This document shows, in pieces, positions 1 to 8,198 of a stretch of DNA of 64,000 bases; within the stretch, counting starts at the first letter, position 1, and the number at the start of each line of letters is the position of its first letter. The DNA comes from a virus. The notes beneath the pieces are model-generated. The model did not search any database. It saw nothing but the letters and a program-made list of their open reading frames with translations, and was not told the DNA's origin. The DNA is taken from IMG/VR virus record IMGVR_UViG_3300029922_000015, positions 1 through 64,000 of that record; one strand, written 5' to 3'. Both the position numbers and the translations under genes were made by a program.

Positions 1-1
1 T

Positions 2-154
2 CTACTAGCTAATCCTACGAACTCTGGTGTTAAGGCCGATGTAAGCGGTGGATATGTTGTGACAACCGCAACCGATCCTCTAGCTGTAGGTCAAGTTTTG
101 GGCGCTGCCGATAAGGACGGATTTATCCTAGTCGATATCGACTGCCGTAGATAA
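2..154 (+). CDS. C-terminal end of a capsid-accessory (decoration-like) protein, partial
   Basis: An open frame enters from the left edge and stops at TAA 152-154, giving the last 50 residues of a protein. The end reads as small hydrophobic and glycine-rich beta segments with the pattern GQVLGAADKDGFILVDI, like the end of small capsid decoration or DUF2190-type proteins that often precede the major capsid gene. The next gene starts 31 nt later and is the capsid candidate, so a head role fits. The start and most of the protein lie outside the window, so the family assignment is tentative. Confidence 0.5.
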   Translation, partial: LLANPTNSGVKADVSGGYVVTTATDPLAVGQVLGAADKDGFILVDIDCRR

Positions 155-184
155 TCTTATAGAATACAGGAGAAATAGAAAAAT

Positions 185-1345
185 ATGCAACTTAATATTA
201 AAGACCTACCCGAACAAGTAGAACTCATCCGCCAGATGGGATCGAAAAATAAGGCAACCGCCGAGGCCGCTAAGGAAGCCTTCGCAGCCCTTCTTTCTCC
301 TACTCTCGGTTATGTTATCAACGAAGCCGATACTACCAAGCTTCTCTATAAAGACTTAATCTATAACGAAAATGATGATCCATCACTACCTCTAGAATTG
401 TTCTTGGGCGTAAACGAAGGGCATTTCTCAGTTTGGTCACAGTCTATGGCCGGTGGTTTACCTACCAACAACATCTATGAGCCAATCGATGAAGTTAAGT
501 TTTCTACTTATCGTCTAGATTCAGCTATTTCTTATCTAAGAAAGTATGCTACTCAGACTCGTCTCGATGTAGTTGGAAAGTCCCTAGAACGTTTGATGCA
601 GGAAATCCTACTCAAGCTAAATCGTAACGCTTGGACGGTTATTCTAACCGCCCTCGCTTCCGCAAATAACCAAGGACGCCAATCTGTGTTGCTAACACAG
701 GAAGGCGGAAATGGAACGATTTCTCTAGACGACATCAACAAGCTATTCACATTAATCAAGCGTCAAAACGAATCCTTTGCTGGTGGTACTCCTGCTACGC
801 AATACGGTAAGTTGACCGATTTGGTTATTTCGCCCGAATTGATGGAATTCATCAGAACGATGGCTTATAACCCTATCAACACTCGTTCCGCTCTTGGCGC
901 TGGTAACTTGACTGGTGGACTAACAAACACGAACTCCGCGACTGTAACGCTGCCTGACTCTGTAAGAGCACAGGCTTTCAGCGAAGCAGGAATGCAGAGC
1001 CTCTTGGGTGTTAACCTAATCGAAATGGTCGAATTGGGCGTAAATCAGAGATTTACTGTTCTATTCAATCAAATCGCTGCTCAGGCAGGCCAGCAATATA
1101 GCAAGCTAGACGGCACTGGAACTCAGTCTTTCGGTTCTGGAAACGACTTGGCTATCGGACTAAACCTAGCCGGAAACGATTTCGCTTTCCGCGCTATCGA
1201 AAGAGACTTGGATACGGGCTCTACTTTCACCCTACAGCCCGACGACCAGTTCAGTTCCCGTTCTGAAAGAATTGGATTCTATGGTTCATTACGTCTCGGT
1301 CATCTTTTGACTTCGACTCGCGAACTCGTTGGGCTCGTGATCTGA
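185..1345 (+). CDS. Probable major capsid protein
   Basis: A 386-residue protein preceded by a good ribosome binding site (AGGAGA near 170). Its length, acidic and amphipathic N-terminal third, and mixed alpha/beta body suit an HK97-fold major capsid protein. It lies between a decoration-like gene and neck/tail genes and is followed at once by a strong terminator, as expected for a highly expressed virion protein. There is no single diagnostic motif. The call rests on size, position and general composition. A less likely alternative is another abundant head protein. Confidence 0.7.
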   Translation: MQLNIKDLPEQVELIRQMGSKNKATAEAAKEAFAALLSPTLGYVINEADTTKLLYKDLIYNENDDPSLPLELFLGVNEGHFSVWSQSMAGGLPTNNIYEPIDEVKFSTYRLDSAISYLRKYATQTRLDVVGKSLERLMQEILLKLNRNAWTVILTALASANNQGRQSVLLTQEGGNGTISLDDINKLFTLIKRQNESFAGGTPATQYGKLTDLVISPELMEFIRTMAYNPINTRSALGAGNLTGGLTNTNSATVTLPDSVRAQAFSEAGMQSLLGVNLIEMVELGVNQRFTVLFNQIAAQAGQQYSKLDGTGTQSFGSGNDLAIGLNLAGNDFAFRAIERDLDTGSTFTLQPDDQFSSRSERIGFYGSLRLGHLLTSTRELVGLVI

Positions 1346-1369
1346 TTAATAATCAATCACTTACAAATT

Positions 1370-1392
1370 ACCCGAAGAAATTCGGGTTTTTT
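1370..1392 (+). terminator. Rho-independent terminator after the capsid gene
   Basis: A 7-bp stem (1370-1376 with 1381-1387) closes a GAAA tetraloop and is followed by a T run. It lies 25 nt after the capsid stop codon and separates it from the LAGLIDADG gene. Confidence 0.85.
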
Positions 1393-1427
1393 GTTGAGAA
1401 AAAGTGGATATTTAGTCAATATAGTAA

Positions 1428-1433
1428 TATAAT
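1428..1433 (+). promoter_or_regulatory. -10 box (TATAAT) 5 nt before the LAGLIDADG start
   Basis: A perfect TATAAT ends 5 nt before ATG 1439. No Shine-Dalgarno sequence fits between them, and the -35 region is weak. The spacing recurs at other genes in this window and would put the transcript start at or next to the start codon. Confidence 0.5.
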
Positions 1434-1438
1434 TATGT

Positions 1439-2296
1439 ATGATACAAATTAAGTGGCTACCTTGGGAAGATCGAATCTTGAAAGAAAATTTTCATCTTAC
1501 ATTTTATTCAATTCAAAAATTATTACCACATCGTTCTATTAGCTCGATTAATAATAGAGCGCTATATCTTAAGTTAAAAAAATATCAATATGGAAAATCA
1601 AAATATACTTTTAACGACAAATTTTGGTCAGAACCAAATTTAATAAACTCATATTGGGCGGGACAAATAGCAGCAGATGGATGCGTTCGTAAACAAGGAA
1701 AATGCACAATTCTTTCCATTTCCATTAATGCTATAGATAGAATTCTTTTAGATACTTTTATTAAAGATATTGAATATACCGGAAGTTATTTCCCGCATAC
1801 GAGATTAACAAAAAAGGGTAATATTTCAAAAATGCTTACCCTGAGACTAAATGGACTTAAACAGGCAGAAATAGACTTGGAGAATATATTTAATATTGTA
1901 CCTTTAAAAACAAAAATACTCAAACCCGCTAATCTATCCGACGATTTACAATTAGCTTACATTGTCGGATATACCGACGGAGATGGATGCATTTTTTGCA
2001 ACGATAAGGCGTTGATGGTAAAATATGTATCTTGTTCTTCTTCTATCATCGAATGGCTTAATATTTTTTTAAATATGAAATTTCCTATTAAAATACGAAA
2101 ACGAATAAGTAAAATAAAAAACTATAATAATCAATACTATCAAATTTGCTTCTGTGGAATTCAAGCCGCTATCATCATCGACACTCTTCGCCAACTTCCT
2201 ATCCCCAAACTAGATAGAAAATGGAATAATCCCAAAGTTTTAGATAGAATTGAAAAATACAAAAAAGAGTTTCCTAAATACTTTAACGTTGTGTAA
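1439..2296 (+). CDS. LAGLIDADG homing endonuclease
   Basis: A 285-residue free-standing homing endonuclease with two LAGLIDADG helices: YWAGQIAADGC near residue 72 and AYIVGYTDGDGC near residue 173. The acidic residues at each helix end are the expected metal ligands. The first 45 residues look like a Myb/SANT or helix-turn-helix module (WLPWEDRIL). The gene is clearly more AT-rich than the capsid gene before it and sits between a terminator and the next head gene, consistent with invasion of an intergenic site. It appears intact. Its own TATAAT 5 nt upstream suggests independent expression. Confidence 0.9.
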   Translation: MIQIKWLPWEDRILKENFHLTFYSIQKLLPHRSISSINNRALYLKLKKYQYGKSKYTFNDKFWSEPNLINSYWAGQIAADGCVRKQGKCTILSISINAIDRILLDTFIKDIEYTGSYFPHTRLTKKGNISKMLTLRLNGLKQAEIDLENIFNIVPLKTKILKPANLSDDLQLAYIVGYTDGDGCIFCNDKALMVKYVSCSSSIIEWLNIFLNMKFPIKIRKRISKIKNYNNQYYQICFCGIQAAIIIDTLRQLPIPKLDRKWNNPKVLDRIEKYKKEFPKYFNVV

Positions 2297-2320
2297 TGGG
2301 CAGTGAAAGTACAAATCATT

Positions 2321-2725
2321 ATGGCTACAAAAACTAAGAAAACTCGTAAACCTAACCTTAAGAAACTCAAGCGGATAGACGGACAGGACGATTCCGCGCA
2401 AGGGGCGGTTATTAAAGTCACCCCCACGAAAATTTATAGATCGATGGATGAGCTATTTGGTTTCCACGGGGCTACTTATAAGACCTATAACGAAACCGAA
2501 TATAGAACTTCCCTCGTCGGTTTAAACATCATCGATATTCAAAAAGAATGTTGGCGCACCGGACTTAATCCTAATGATAATCGCAATATTATGATCGAAC
2601 GTTTGATGAAGAAATTCCGTCAAGTAACGTCTTCGGTAAATGGCCCTGCTTTTAAGCCTATTAAAATTAACCAAACTCCAGAAATGCGTGTTCTTCTAGC
2701 AGAGGGCGCGAATAAGCCAAGATAA
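2321..2725 (+). CDS. Hypothetical head/neck-region protein
   Basis: A 134-residue basic protein, rich in lysine at the N-terminus (MATKTKKTRKPNLKK). I start it at ATG 2321. An in-frame GTG at 2303 would add six residues but has no better ribosome site. The N-terminal 35 residues look disordered and the rest is mixed alpha/beta. I do not recognise the family. Its place just after the capsid gene (interrupted only by the homing endonuclease) suggests a head or head-completion role. The stop overlaps the next start as TAATG. Confidence 0.6.
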   Translation: MATKTKKTRKPNLKKLKRIDGQDDSAQGAVIKVTPTKIYRSMDELFGFHGATYKTYNETEYRTSLVGLNIIDIQKECWRTGLNPNDNRNIMIERLMKKFRQVTSSVNGPAFKPIKINQTPEMRVLLAEGANKPR

Positions 2726-2853
2726 TGAAAAAGAAATTGCCAACAAAGCAAGTCAATGGGAAGGTAGAGGATTCGAGAGACTTTAAAGATAAGAATCTCG
2801 TGACTGCTACTATTGACAAAGCTAAGAAGAGCCAGACAAAGTTTAGCTCTTAA
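2725..2853 (+). CDS. Small basic hypothetical protein (42 aa)
   Basis: A 42-residue reading frame starting with MKKKLPTKQVNGK. Its ATG overlaps the preceding stop as TAATG, the same coupling seen at many real junctions here. It is highly charged, has no membrane segment and no recognised domain. Coupling and the lack of a competing frame support it. Confidence 0.45.
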   Translation: MKKKLPTKQVNGKVEDSRDFKDKNLVTATIDKAKKSQTKFSS

Positions 2854-2912
2854 GTTTCCTTAATTGAATTAATCGATACAGATGAACTGTGTCGATATTT
2901 AAAAAGGAAACT

Positions 2913-3089
2913 ATGCACGTTATATTCATTATTGACCCTCACCAAAGAAATCGACTCGGCGACTACCTATGCTGGCGCGAGTTCTACTCCGATGATATTT
3001 TCGGAGCGATAGAGATAAAGAAACATGTTGAAGCGGGAAGATGGGTTTGTCCGTATCTTAAGGAGGAACACGAGAGCTACTTAGTGTAA
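2913..3089 (+). CDS. Small hypothetical protein (58 aa)
   Basis: I start this at ATG 2913 (MHVIFIIDPHQRN) because AAGGAA lies just upstream. The longer version from GTG 2889 would bury that ribosome site inside the gene. The protein is compact with several aromatic residues and no recognised motif. It is followed after 8 nt by the next virion gene. The stop context GTGTAAATA also looks like a weak -10 element for that gene. Confidence 0.5.
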   Translation: MHVIFIIDPHQRNRLGDYLCWREFYSDDIFGAIEIKKHVEAGRWVCPYLKEEHESYLV

Positions 3090-3097
3090 ATACTATT

Positions 3098-3745
3098 ATG
3101 CCCGATTTCGATTCTAGTTTTGAGTTTTTTGGTTCTGGAGTTTCAGGATCAGGAATACAGACAACCTATTTTACTGGCGCTCCAGACCCGGATTCCGTAC
3201 CCTTATTTTGTGGTACTAATCTGGGTTTATTTGCTAGCGGTATCGCCAATGATTTAATGTTGGGTTCTGGTACCGCGTTCTCCGTTGCTTATATTTCTGG
3301 TTGGCTCGACAATCACATTGGAGAGTTAAATAATAGTTTACAAACTACATTTAATACCGTTTCCGGCTTTGCTGTTCCTCCTATGAATTATCAGGAAGTG
3401 GCGGTTTACCAAGAAATGTTTACCAACTACTATTATCTAAGAAATGCTAATAATCTTCTTGGCGCATCTCAGTTTGATTGGACTAGCTTACAGGAAGCGG
3501 ACTCTAGAATCGTTAAGGTTTCTCGTAATGAATTAGCAAAGACGTTCCGAGGAATGGCTCAAGATTCTCAACAAAAACTATATTATATGATAGCTCAGTA
3601 TAAATTAAATGTTGGTCAGCCTTTAGCTGTTGTCGGCGACGATACTATTTTTGCCCCTTATACTGACCGTTATATGTATGGCGGGTTTGCGGATACTATT
3701 TTTCCTTACTACGACTGGTTCTTTGTTCGGTCATCTTCGTTTTAA
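3098..3745 (+). CDS. Putative virion (neck/head-completion) protein
   Basis: A 215-residue protein rich in Gly, Ser, Phe and Tyr, with no signal peptide or membrane segment. It has a Gly/Ser-rich N-terminus and a helical middle (LQEADSRIVKVSRNELAKTF near 130-150). I do not recognise the family. It is the first of four tightly packed genes (2 nt to the next) between capsid and tail tube, the usual place for head-tail connectors and completion proteins. No Shine-Dalgarno is visible, so start choice rests on frame and spacing. Confidence 0.6.
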   Translation: MPDFDSSFEFFGSGVSGSGIQTTYFTGAPDPDSVPLFCGTNLGLFASGIANDLMLGSGTAFSVAYISGWLDNHIGELNNSLQTTFNTVSGFAVPPMNYQEVAVYQEMFTNYYYLRNANNLLGASQFDWTSLQEADSRIVKVSRNELAKTFRGMAQDSQQKLYYMIAQYKLNVGQPLAVVGDDTIFAPYTDRYMYGGFADTIFPYYDWFFVRSSSF

Positions 3746-3747
3746 TT

Positions 3748-4245
3748 ATGGAAGGCAATGGAAATATTTTTCTTTCGGACGCGGAAAAGCAATCTTATCA
3801 GCAAGATTTAGCTAACATTCACGATATATTTGTTCGCCCTTTCACGGTTTTCCGTCAAGCAGAACGAGTGGTAATGAGCGAAAACCCAAACTTTGTTTTT
3901 CCTTACGGAGATAATCAAGAAAACACAAGCTCATCTGGATATGTTATTCAATCCGGCGTAATAGACGCGAGAATCTGGTATATGCCGGGCATAGCCGGAA
4001 ATAAAGAATTACTAGAAACCTCTAGTTCGGATAGAGAATTTTCGGCACGAGGAGAACCTCAAATTCGTTTTCGCAATGATAAAAATTACGTTCGATTGAA
4101 ATTAAATTGCAGCGGATATGATTTCATTAACGGAGCTAAGACTGTTCAGATTGACGATAATAATTTTAATTTTTTCACAGCTTATCGTCGTCACGGATTA
4201 TTTACTCCTGAATTTTGGACGGTATGGTTAGAACAAAATAGTTAA
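3748..4245 (+). CDS. Putative head-tail joining protein
   Basis: A 165-residue protein whose first 40 residues are helical (LSDAEKQSYQQDLANIHDIF), followed by a beta-rich body. Size and position, two genes before a 220-residue neck candidate, resemble a head-tail adaptor or stopper. No family motif is recognised. It starts 2 nt after the preceding stop without a clear ribosome binding site, suggesting coupled translation. Confidence 0.55.
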   Translation: MEGNGNIFLSDAEKQSYQQDLANIHDIFVRPFTVFRQAERVVMSENPNFVFPYGDNQENTSSSGYVIQSGVIDARIWYMPGIAGNKELLETSSSDREFSARGEPQIRFRNDKNYVRLKLNCSGYDFINGAKTVQIDDNNFNFFTAYRRHGLFTPEFWTVWLEQNS

Positions 4246-4246
4246 T

Positions 4247-4909
4247 ATGGCAACGGGAAGAATTAATGTTACAGAAATCAGAGCCGCCATTCTTCGTAAT
4301 AGAGGATTGGATGAGTATGCCGTGTCCTTAATTCAAGATAGATTTGAGGTTTCTAAGGAAAAAATGTTAGATCAATTCGATCGACATGTCGTTACCGAAG
4401 AAATTCTAGAGGGGCCGCAAGGAGATAATATTTCAGGAACCCTTTCGCGGGCTAAAGTACCGGGCAATCTTTGTGCATTTTTAGGATTTGTGGACGGATC
4501 GGAAGAAGAAGAAATCGCAGATTTACATTCTTTAATTGATCAATCTGTAAGATTAAATACAATTCCTGTAAAAAGTTCAGGAGGTAATTTCATTACTTAT
4601 CGTTTTACAGCTAGAATTCCAACGCAAGAAGAAATTTATAAAAACACCCCCGTCCAGTGGGGAGAAACTTCGGGAAATCGTTCTTGGGTAGCTATAGTAG
4701 AAGAAGGAACGGATACTTTCTCTTATTATTTATATAAACATTGGGTTAATGGTCGATCTAAAGAAGGTATTCAGGCTAAAACCAAGGACGGACAACTTAT
4801 TGTCGTTAATCAAGGATCATTTAAGCCCACCCCTTATACAAAAGAAATACTTAAAAACTTTGTTGAGTCTGTCGGCTCAACCGATTTCTATCACGCTTTT
4901 GGAGAATAA
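4247..4909 (+). CDS. Putative tail-completion/neck protein
   Basis: A 220-residue protein with a helical start (INVTEIRAAILRNRGLDEY) and a mixed alpha/beta body containing aromatic strands (NRSWVAIVEEGTDTFSYYLY). This resembles the general makeup of tail-completion or tail-terminator proteins, but I see no diagnostic motif. It sits 1 nt after the previous stop, and its TAATG junction overlaps the next gene. Confidence 0.55.
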   Translation: MATGRINVTEIRAAILRNRGLDEYAVSLIQDRFEVSKEKMLDQFDRHVVTEEILEGPQGDNISGTLSRAKVPGNLCAFLGFVDGSEEEEIADLHSLIDQSVRLNTIPVKSSGGNFITYRFTARIPTQEEIYKNTPVQWGETSGNRSWVAIVEEGTDTFSYYLYKHWVNGRSKEGIQAKTKDGQLIVVNQGSFKPTPYTKEILKNFVESVGSTDFYHAFGE

Positions 4910-5826
4910 TGAAGTTAACATACGATCACGTTCTTGTTGCAAGTTTTATGTCTTGGTTTGACTTTACTTTAGTCAACAACGGCGGAGCTTTCTTTAACGC
5001 TAGTTCTTTGCTTTATCCTACTAAAAGTGATTATTATAGTAATCAGTATCTTTATTCTGCTCCTTATAGACCTTGGGCTTATGATACTGGAGTTTCTGGC
5101 GTAAGCGTTCCTACGGGTGTTTACGATGCCAATGGAAATTTTTTGACCAGAGATTCTGGTATTTATATTAGTTTCGATAAAGGGGTTATTGGCTCTAATT
5201 CTCCTTTAGCCGCGCCTTTGAGTGGGAGCTATACGGTTCGCGAATTCGATGTCTTCTATACCAATGAAGATGAAGATACTTTTATTTCTCAAACTAAATT
5301 CGAGCACAAGCCTCAAACTTCGATGCAAATCCCGTCAACGGGACTTCCTTATAGTACGAGAACCTTTCCTTGTTGCGCTGTTAAATATAATGCGGGGGAT
5401 AATAAAGACTTTATGTTCGGCGGAACTCAGAATACCGTATCTCAATTCCGAGTCTTGGTTGTGGCGGATAGTTCCTTTCAAATAGATGGAGTTCTATCTA
5501 TATTTCGAGATTCTAGACTTTCTAACTTTACTCTTTTAGACCCATCTCAATTGCCTTTTAATTCGGTGGGAGATTATAAAGGAGGGGTTCCTTTTAATTA
5601 CTTAAATAATATAAGCACTAACCCTGAAAACTTTATTTGGATCAGCGATGTCGATTGTTTAAAACTCTCAGATGCCGCCGCAACTCGCGTAGGACAAAAG
5701 CTTTATACCGCAATGATCGATTTCACCGTCGAGCGCCCTCGCAACGTCAAACTAACCTTTAGCCCTTTAAGTGGATATGCGGATTTTCGCGTAACAGAAG
5801 ACGGCTATATTCGAATTACTGAATAA
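4909..5826 (+). CDS. Putative virion protein before the tail tube gene
   Basis: A 305-residue, beta-rich protein with many Tyr, Phe, Ser and Asn residues and little predicted helix. GGAG lies upstream of its ATG, which overlaps the preceding stop. It could be a tail terminator or minor head/tail protein. The family is not recognised. A 67-nt gap separates it from the tail tube candidate. Confidence 0.55.
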   Translation: MKLTYDHVLVASFMSWFDFTLVNNGGAFFNASSLLYPTKSDYYSNQYLYSAPYRPWAYDTGVSGVSVPTGVYDANGNFLTRDSGIYISFDKGVIGSNSPLAAPLSGSYTVREFDVFYTNEDEDTFISQTKFEHKPQTSMQIPSTGLPYSTRTFPCCAVKYNAGDNKDFMFGGTQNTVSQFRVLVVADSSFQIDGVLSIFRDSRLSNFTLLDPSQLPFNSVGDYKGGVPFNYLNNISTNPENFIWISDVDCLKLSDAAATRVGQKLYTAMIDFTVERPRNVKLTFSPLSGYADFRVTEDGYIRITE

Positions 5827-5893
5827 AATAGTTTCTCACCGTTTAAATTAGCCTGTAATCATTTATGAAACTTTAATAGGAGATTAATCTACC

Positions 5894-6985
5894 ATGCCAC
5901 GCCAACGTACAATTTATCAGAGTGAAGCCCTTTTCGTCGGCCCTACGCCAGCTACAGGAGCACACTTTCTTTATGACGGTTCCGGTAATATTACCGGCAA
6001 TCTTATTCAGCAATTGGATCGTATTCAGTCTTCCAATCATAATTTCAATGTTCCACGTCAAGACGTTAACGAATATGGTGTTCTTGCCGCTATTGACCGT
6101 GTTATTCTTGATTCTCCTACAGTAGCTTTGGACTTTTCTTATCTTATCAGAAATGCCCTAAACGAAGAAAAGCTAGGTTTAGTTGTAGACGGTTCCTCGG
6201 GAGTGCTTTCTAACCTTATTAACGCCAGCCAAGATCAAAAGAATTACTTTATTCTTGAAGTTCCTGAAGGCAATGATGCGGTTGGTGGAGATACTAATGA
6301 AGCCGCTAACGGTGTTCATGGTATCGGTAACGGATTTATTTCCTCTCTATCTTGGGAAGGTCAAGTCGGACAATTTCCTAAATCTACCGTTCAAGTACAG
6401 GCTTTCAACTACAAGGTCGATATTGGTTCTTCTGGAAATAATATTCCCGCAATCAATACTTCTAACGGTCTATTAATTACAGGTCAGGCTTATGCTCTAC
6501 CCGCTACGACAACCGGCGTTGGTGTTTCCGTATTAAAGCCCGGAGATATTACCCTGTCCCTATCTGGAGTACAAGGTTATAGCATCGCGGATTTGAAGAT
6601 TCAAAGCTTCCGTTTGAACGCTCCTATTACCCGCGAACCAATTCAGAAGCTAGGAAGCAGATTCCCCTTCGCTCGTTTGATTCGTTTCCCAATTAACGCG
6701 ACCCTCGAAGTATCGGCGGTTGTGGGTGATTTGAATGCGACCGATCTAGCGGATGTGCTCTGCAACGATCAAGCTTATAACCTAACGGTTAACCTAGCCC
6801 TTCCTTCTTGTTCGGGCAATGGTGCTACGGCGGTTCAATATACGTTGCTTGGAGCTAAGTTGGACAGCCAGAATTCTTCTGCCAATGTTGGAAGTAATAA
6901 TTCCCTAACTTTAAATTGGCTAACTCCGCTAGGTGGCCCGAACGATAATCAACATAACCTATACATTTCGGGAGTTTTAAATTAA
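5894..6985 (+). CDS. Probable major tail tube protein
   Basis: A 363-residue protein preceded by AGGAGA (about 5878). It is largely beta-structured with repeated Gly/Asn/Ser turns (DGSGNITGNLIQQLDRIQSS, INTSNGLLITGQAY). It is followed directly by a strong terminator and lies just upstream of the tail chaperone and tape measure genes, the conserved place of the major tail protein. It is longer than many tube proteins, so an extra surface domain is possible. I infer the role from position, length and the expression signals. Confidence 0.65.
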   Translation: MPRQRTIYQSEALFVGPTPATGAHFLYDGSGNITGNLIQQLDRIQSSNHNFNVPRQDVNEYGVLAAIDRVILDSPTVALDFSYLIRNALNEEKLGLVVDGSSGVLSNLINASQDQKNYFILEVPEGNDAVGGDTNEAANGVHGIGNGFISSLSWEGQVGQFPKSTVQVQAFNYKVDIGSSGNNIPAINTSNGLLITGQAYALPATTTGVGVSVLKPGDITLSLSGVQGYSIADLKIQSFRLNAPITREPIQKLGSRFPFARLIRFPINATLEVSAVVGDLNATDLADVLCNDQAYNLTVNLALPSCSGNGATAVQYTLLGAKLDSQNSSANVGSNNSLTLNWLTPLGGPNDNQHNLYISGVLN

Positions 6986-7002
6986 TAAAGAAATTTAGGA
7001 AA

Positions 7003-7038
7003 GACACAAATAGCCCCCTTTTGGGGGCTTTTTTGTGT
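7003..7038 (+). terminator. Strong rho-independent terminator after the tail tube gene
   Basis: AGCCCCC (7012-7018) pairs with GGGGGCT (7023-7029) around a TTTT loop, followed by a T run. ACACAAA and TTTGTGT extend the stem on both sides. Confidence 0.92.
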
Positions 7039-7058
7039 ATTTTTTGGCCGAATCTTCA

Positions 7059-7064
7059 TATAAT
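7059..7064 (+). promoter_or_regulatory. -10 box (TATAAT) 5 nt before the HNH start
   Basis: TATAAT followed by CTAAT and then ATG 7070. It lies immediately after the tail tube terminator and no ribosome binding site fits, so the HNH gene may be read from a leaderless transcript. Confidence 0.5.
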
Positions 7065-7069
7065 CTAAT

Positions 7070-7615
7070 ATGCCCGAGAGAATTAATTTAGAAAAACAAA
7101 AATTTGGAAAATTAACCGTATTATTTTGTACGAATTTAAAGGATAATGATAATCGTTTACTTTGGAAATGTCAATGCGATTGTGGAAACGAAACGAATAT
7201 CGCTGGAAAAAGATTAAGAGACGGACGCACAAAATCTTGTGGATGCATTAATAAAGCGCGAGGAAAAGATAGTATTGTTTGGCAGGGTTATGGTGAAATC
7301 AGCAAAACATATTTTAACCAAGCTAAATTAGGAGCTTATAAAAGAGATTTTCCTTTTGAAATTTCCATAGAAGATATGCATAATCAATTTTTAAAACAAA
7401 ATAGAAAATGCGCTTTGTCCGGGTTAGAATTAACATTTTCATCTTTAGCTCATTCGGGAGACGGAAACGCTTCTCTAGACCGCATCAATTCTCAAAAGGG
7501 TTATACAAAAGATAATATTCAATGGGTCGATAAGGATGTCAATAGGATGAAACAGCATTTCCCCGAAGATAAATTTATTAAACTTTGTAAGCTTATTGCG
7601 CAACATAACGTGTAA
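7070..7615 (+). CDS. HNH homing endonuclease with an N-terminal zinc-knuckle domain
   Basis: A 181-residue protein. Residues 1-60 carry CQCDCG and SCGC cysteine pairs in a DNA-binding module typical of phage HNH/AP2-type proteins (FGKLTVLF...RTKSCGC). The HNH part follows: CALSGLELTF near 116, then ASLDRINSQKGYTKDNIQWV. It is a paralogue of the protein at 42622-43170, with the same domain order and matching motifs throughout. It is AT-rich, free-standing and placed between a terminator and the chaperone genes, as expected of a homing invader. Confidence 0.87.
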   Translation: MPERINLEKQKFGKLTVLFCTNLKDNDNRLLWKCQCDCGNETNIAGKRLRDGRTKSCGCINKARGKDSIVWQGYGEISKTYFNQAKLGAYKRDFPFEISIEDMHNQFLKQNRKCALSGLELTFSSLAHSGDGNASLDRINSQKGYTKDNIQWVDKDVNRMKQHFPEDKFIKLCKLIAQHNV

Positions 7616-7648
7616 TCTTATTTAGGAAAAAGGTTAGTAAAAGGAAAT

Positions 7649-7972
7649 ATGGAATTTAGTTCAGAAGAGCAAAGAATTTTGCATTTTCAAGTATCGCGCC
7701 TAATTACCGCTTTGTTTAAAAACTATTTGTTTTTAGCAGACGATATTAGAGAACAACACGATCAAATGCTTGATAAAATTGACGGTTTATTATCTGAAGA
7801 TGAAAAGCATAAACTGGATTTGGTCGATTACCTAGATGATGCTAAATATAAATACATTAGAAAAAGAATTCTTGATTTGGGAAATGACGCCAATAGAGAA
7901 TTTGAAAACATTTTAAGTCAATATGACATCCAATTCAAAGATAATCGACTTGGCGAGAAGCCGCTTCAATAG
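7649..7972 (+). CDS. Putative tail assembly protein (107 aa)
   Basis: A small, highly charged and helical protein (EEQRILHFQVSRLITALF, then LLSEDEKHKLDLVDYLDD). GGTTAGTAAAAGG lies upstream. It is the first of four overlapping genes leading to the tape measure, where tail chaperones are normally encoded. It overlaps the next frame by 50 nt. I looked for a slippery heptamer in that overlap and did not see one, so I treat them as separate genes. Confidence 0.5.
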   Translation: MEFSSEEQRILHFQVSRLITALFKNYLFLADDIREQHDQMLDKIDGLLSEDEKHKLDLVDYLDDAKYKYIRKRILDLGNDANREFENILSQYDIQFKDNRLGEKPLQ

Positions 7973-8198
7973 TTTAAGTTTAAAAGATGTAGTACAAAAT
8001 AATATTTCACTCCAATCTACAGAAAGAACATTAATAAAAGAATTTAACATCTCCCCAAACAACGTTAGCGCGGATTATTTTTTAGGAGATAATTTCAAAC
8101 AAAAATTCATAGGATTTACGGAAGAAAAGAAAACTAAGTTTTGTCGGTTATTAGGAGGTATGAGAAGCAAGGAATTACAAAAGGAATTATGTCAATAA
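7923..8198 (+). CDS. Putative tail assembly protein (91 aa)
   Basis: A 91-residue protein starting inside the preceding gene (MTSNSKIIDLARSRFNSL). It is basic at the N-terminus with a helical C-terminus (EEKKTKFCRLLGGM). The 50-nt overlap is long, so it might be expressed by frameshift fusion with the 107-aa protein. An internal start is the simpler reading. Its last 10 nt overlap the next gene. Confidence 0.45.
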   Translation: MTSNSKIIDLARSRFNSLSLKDVVQNNISLQSTERTLIKEFNISPNNVSADYFLGDNFKQKFIGFTEEKKTKFCRLLGGMRSKELQKELCQ

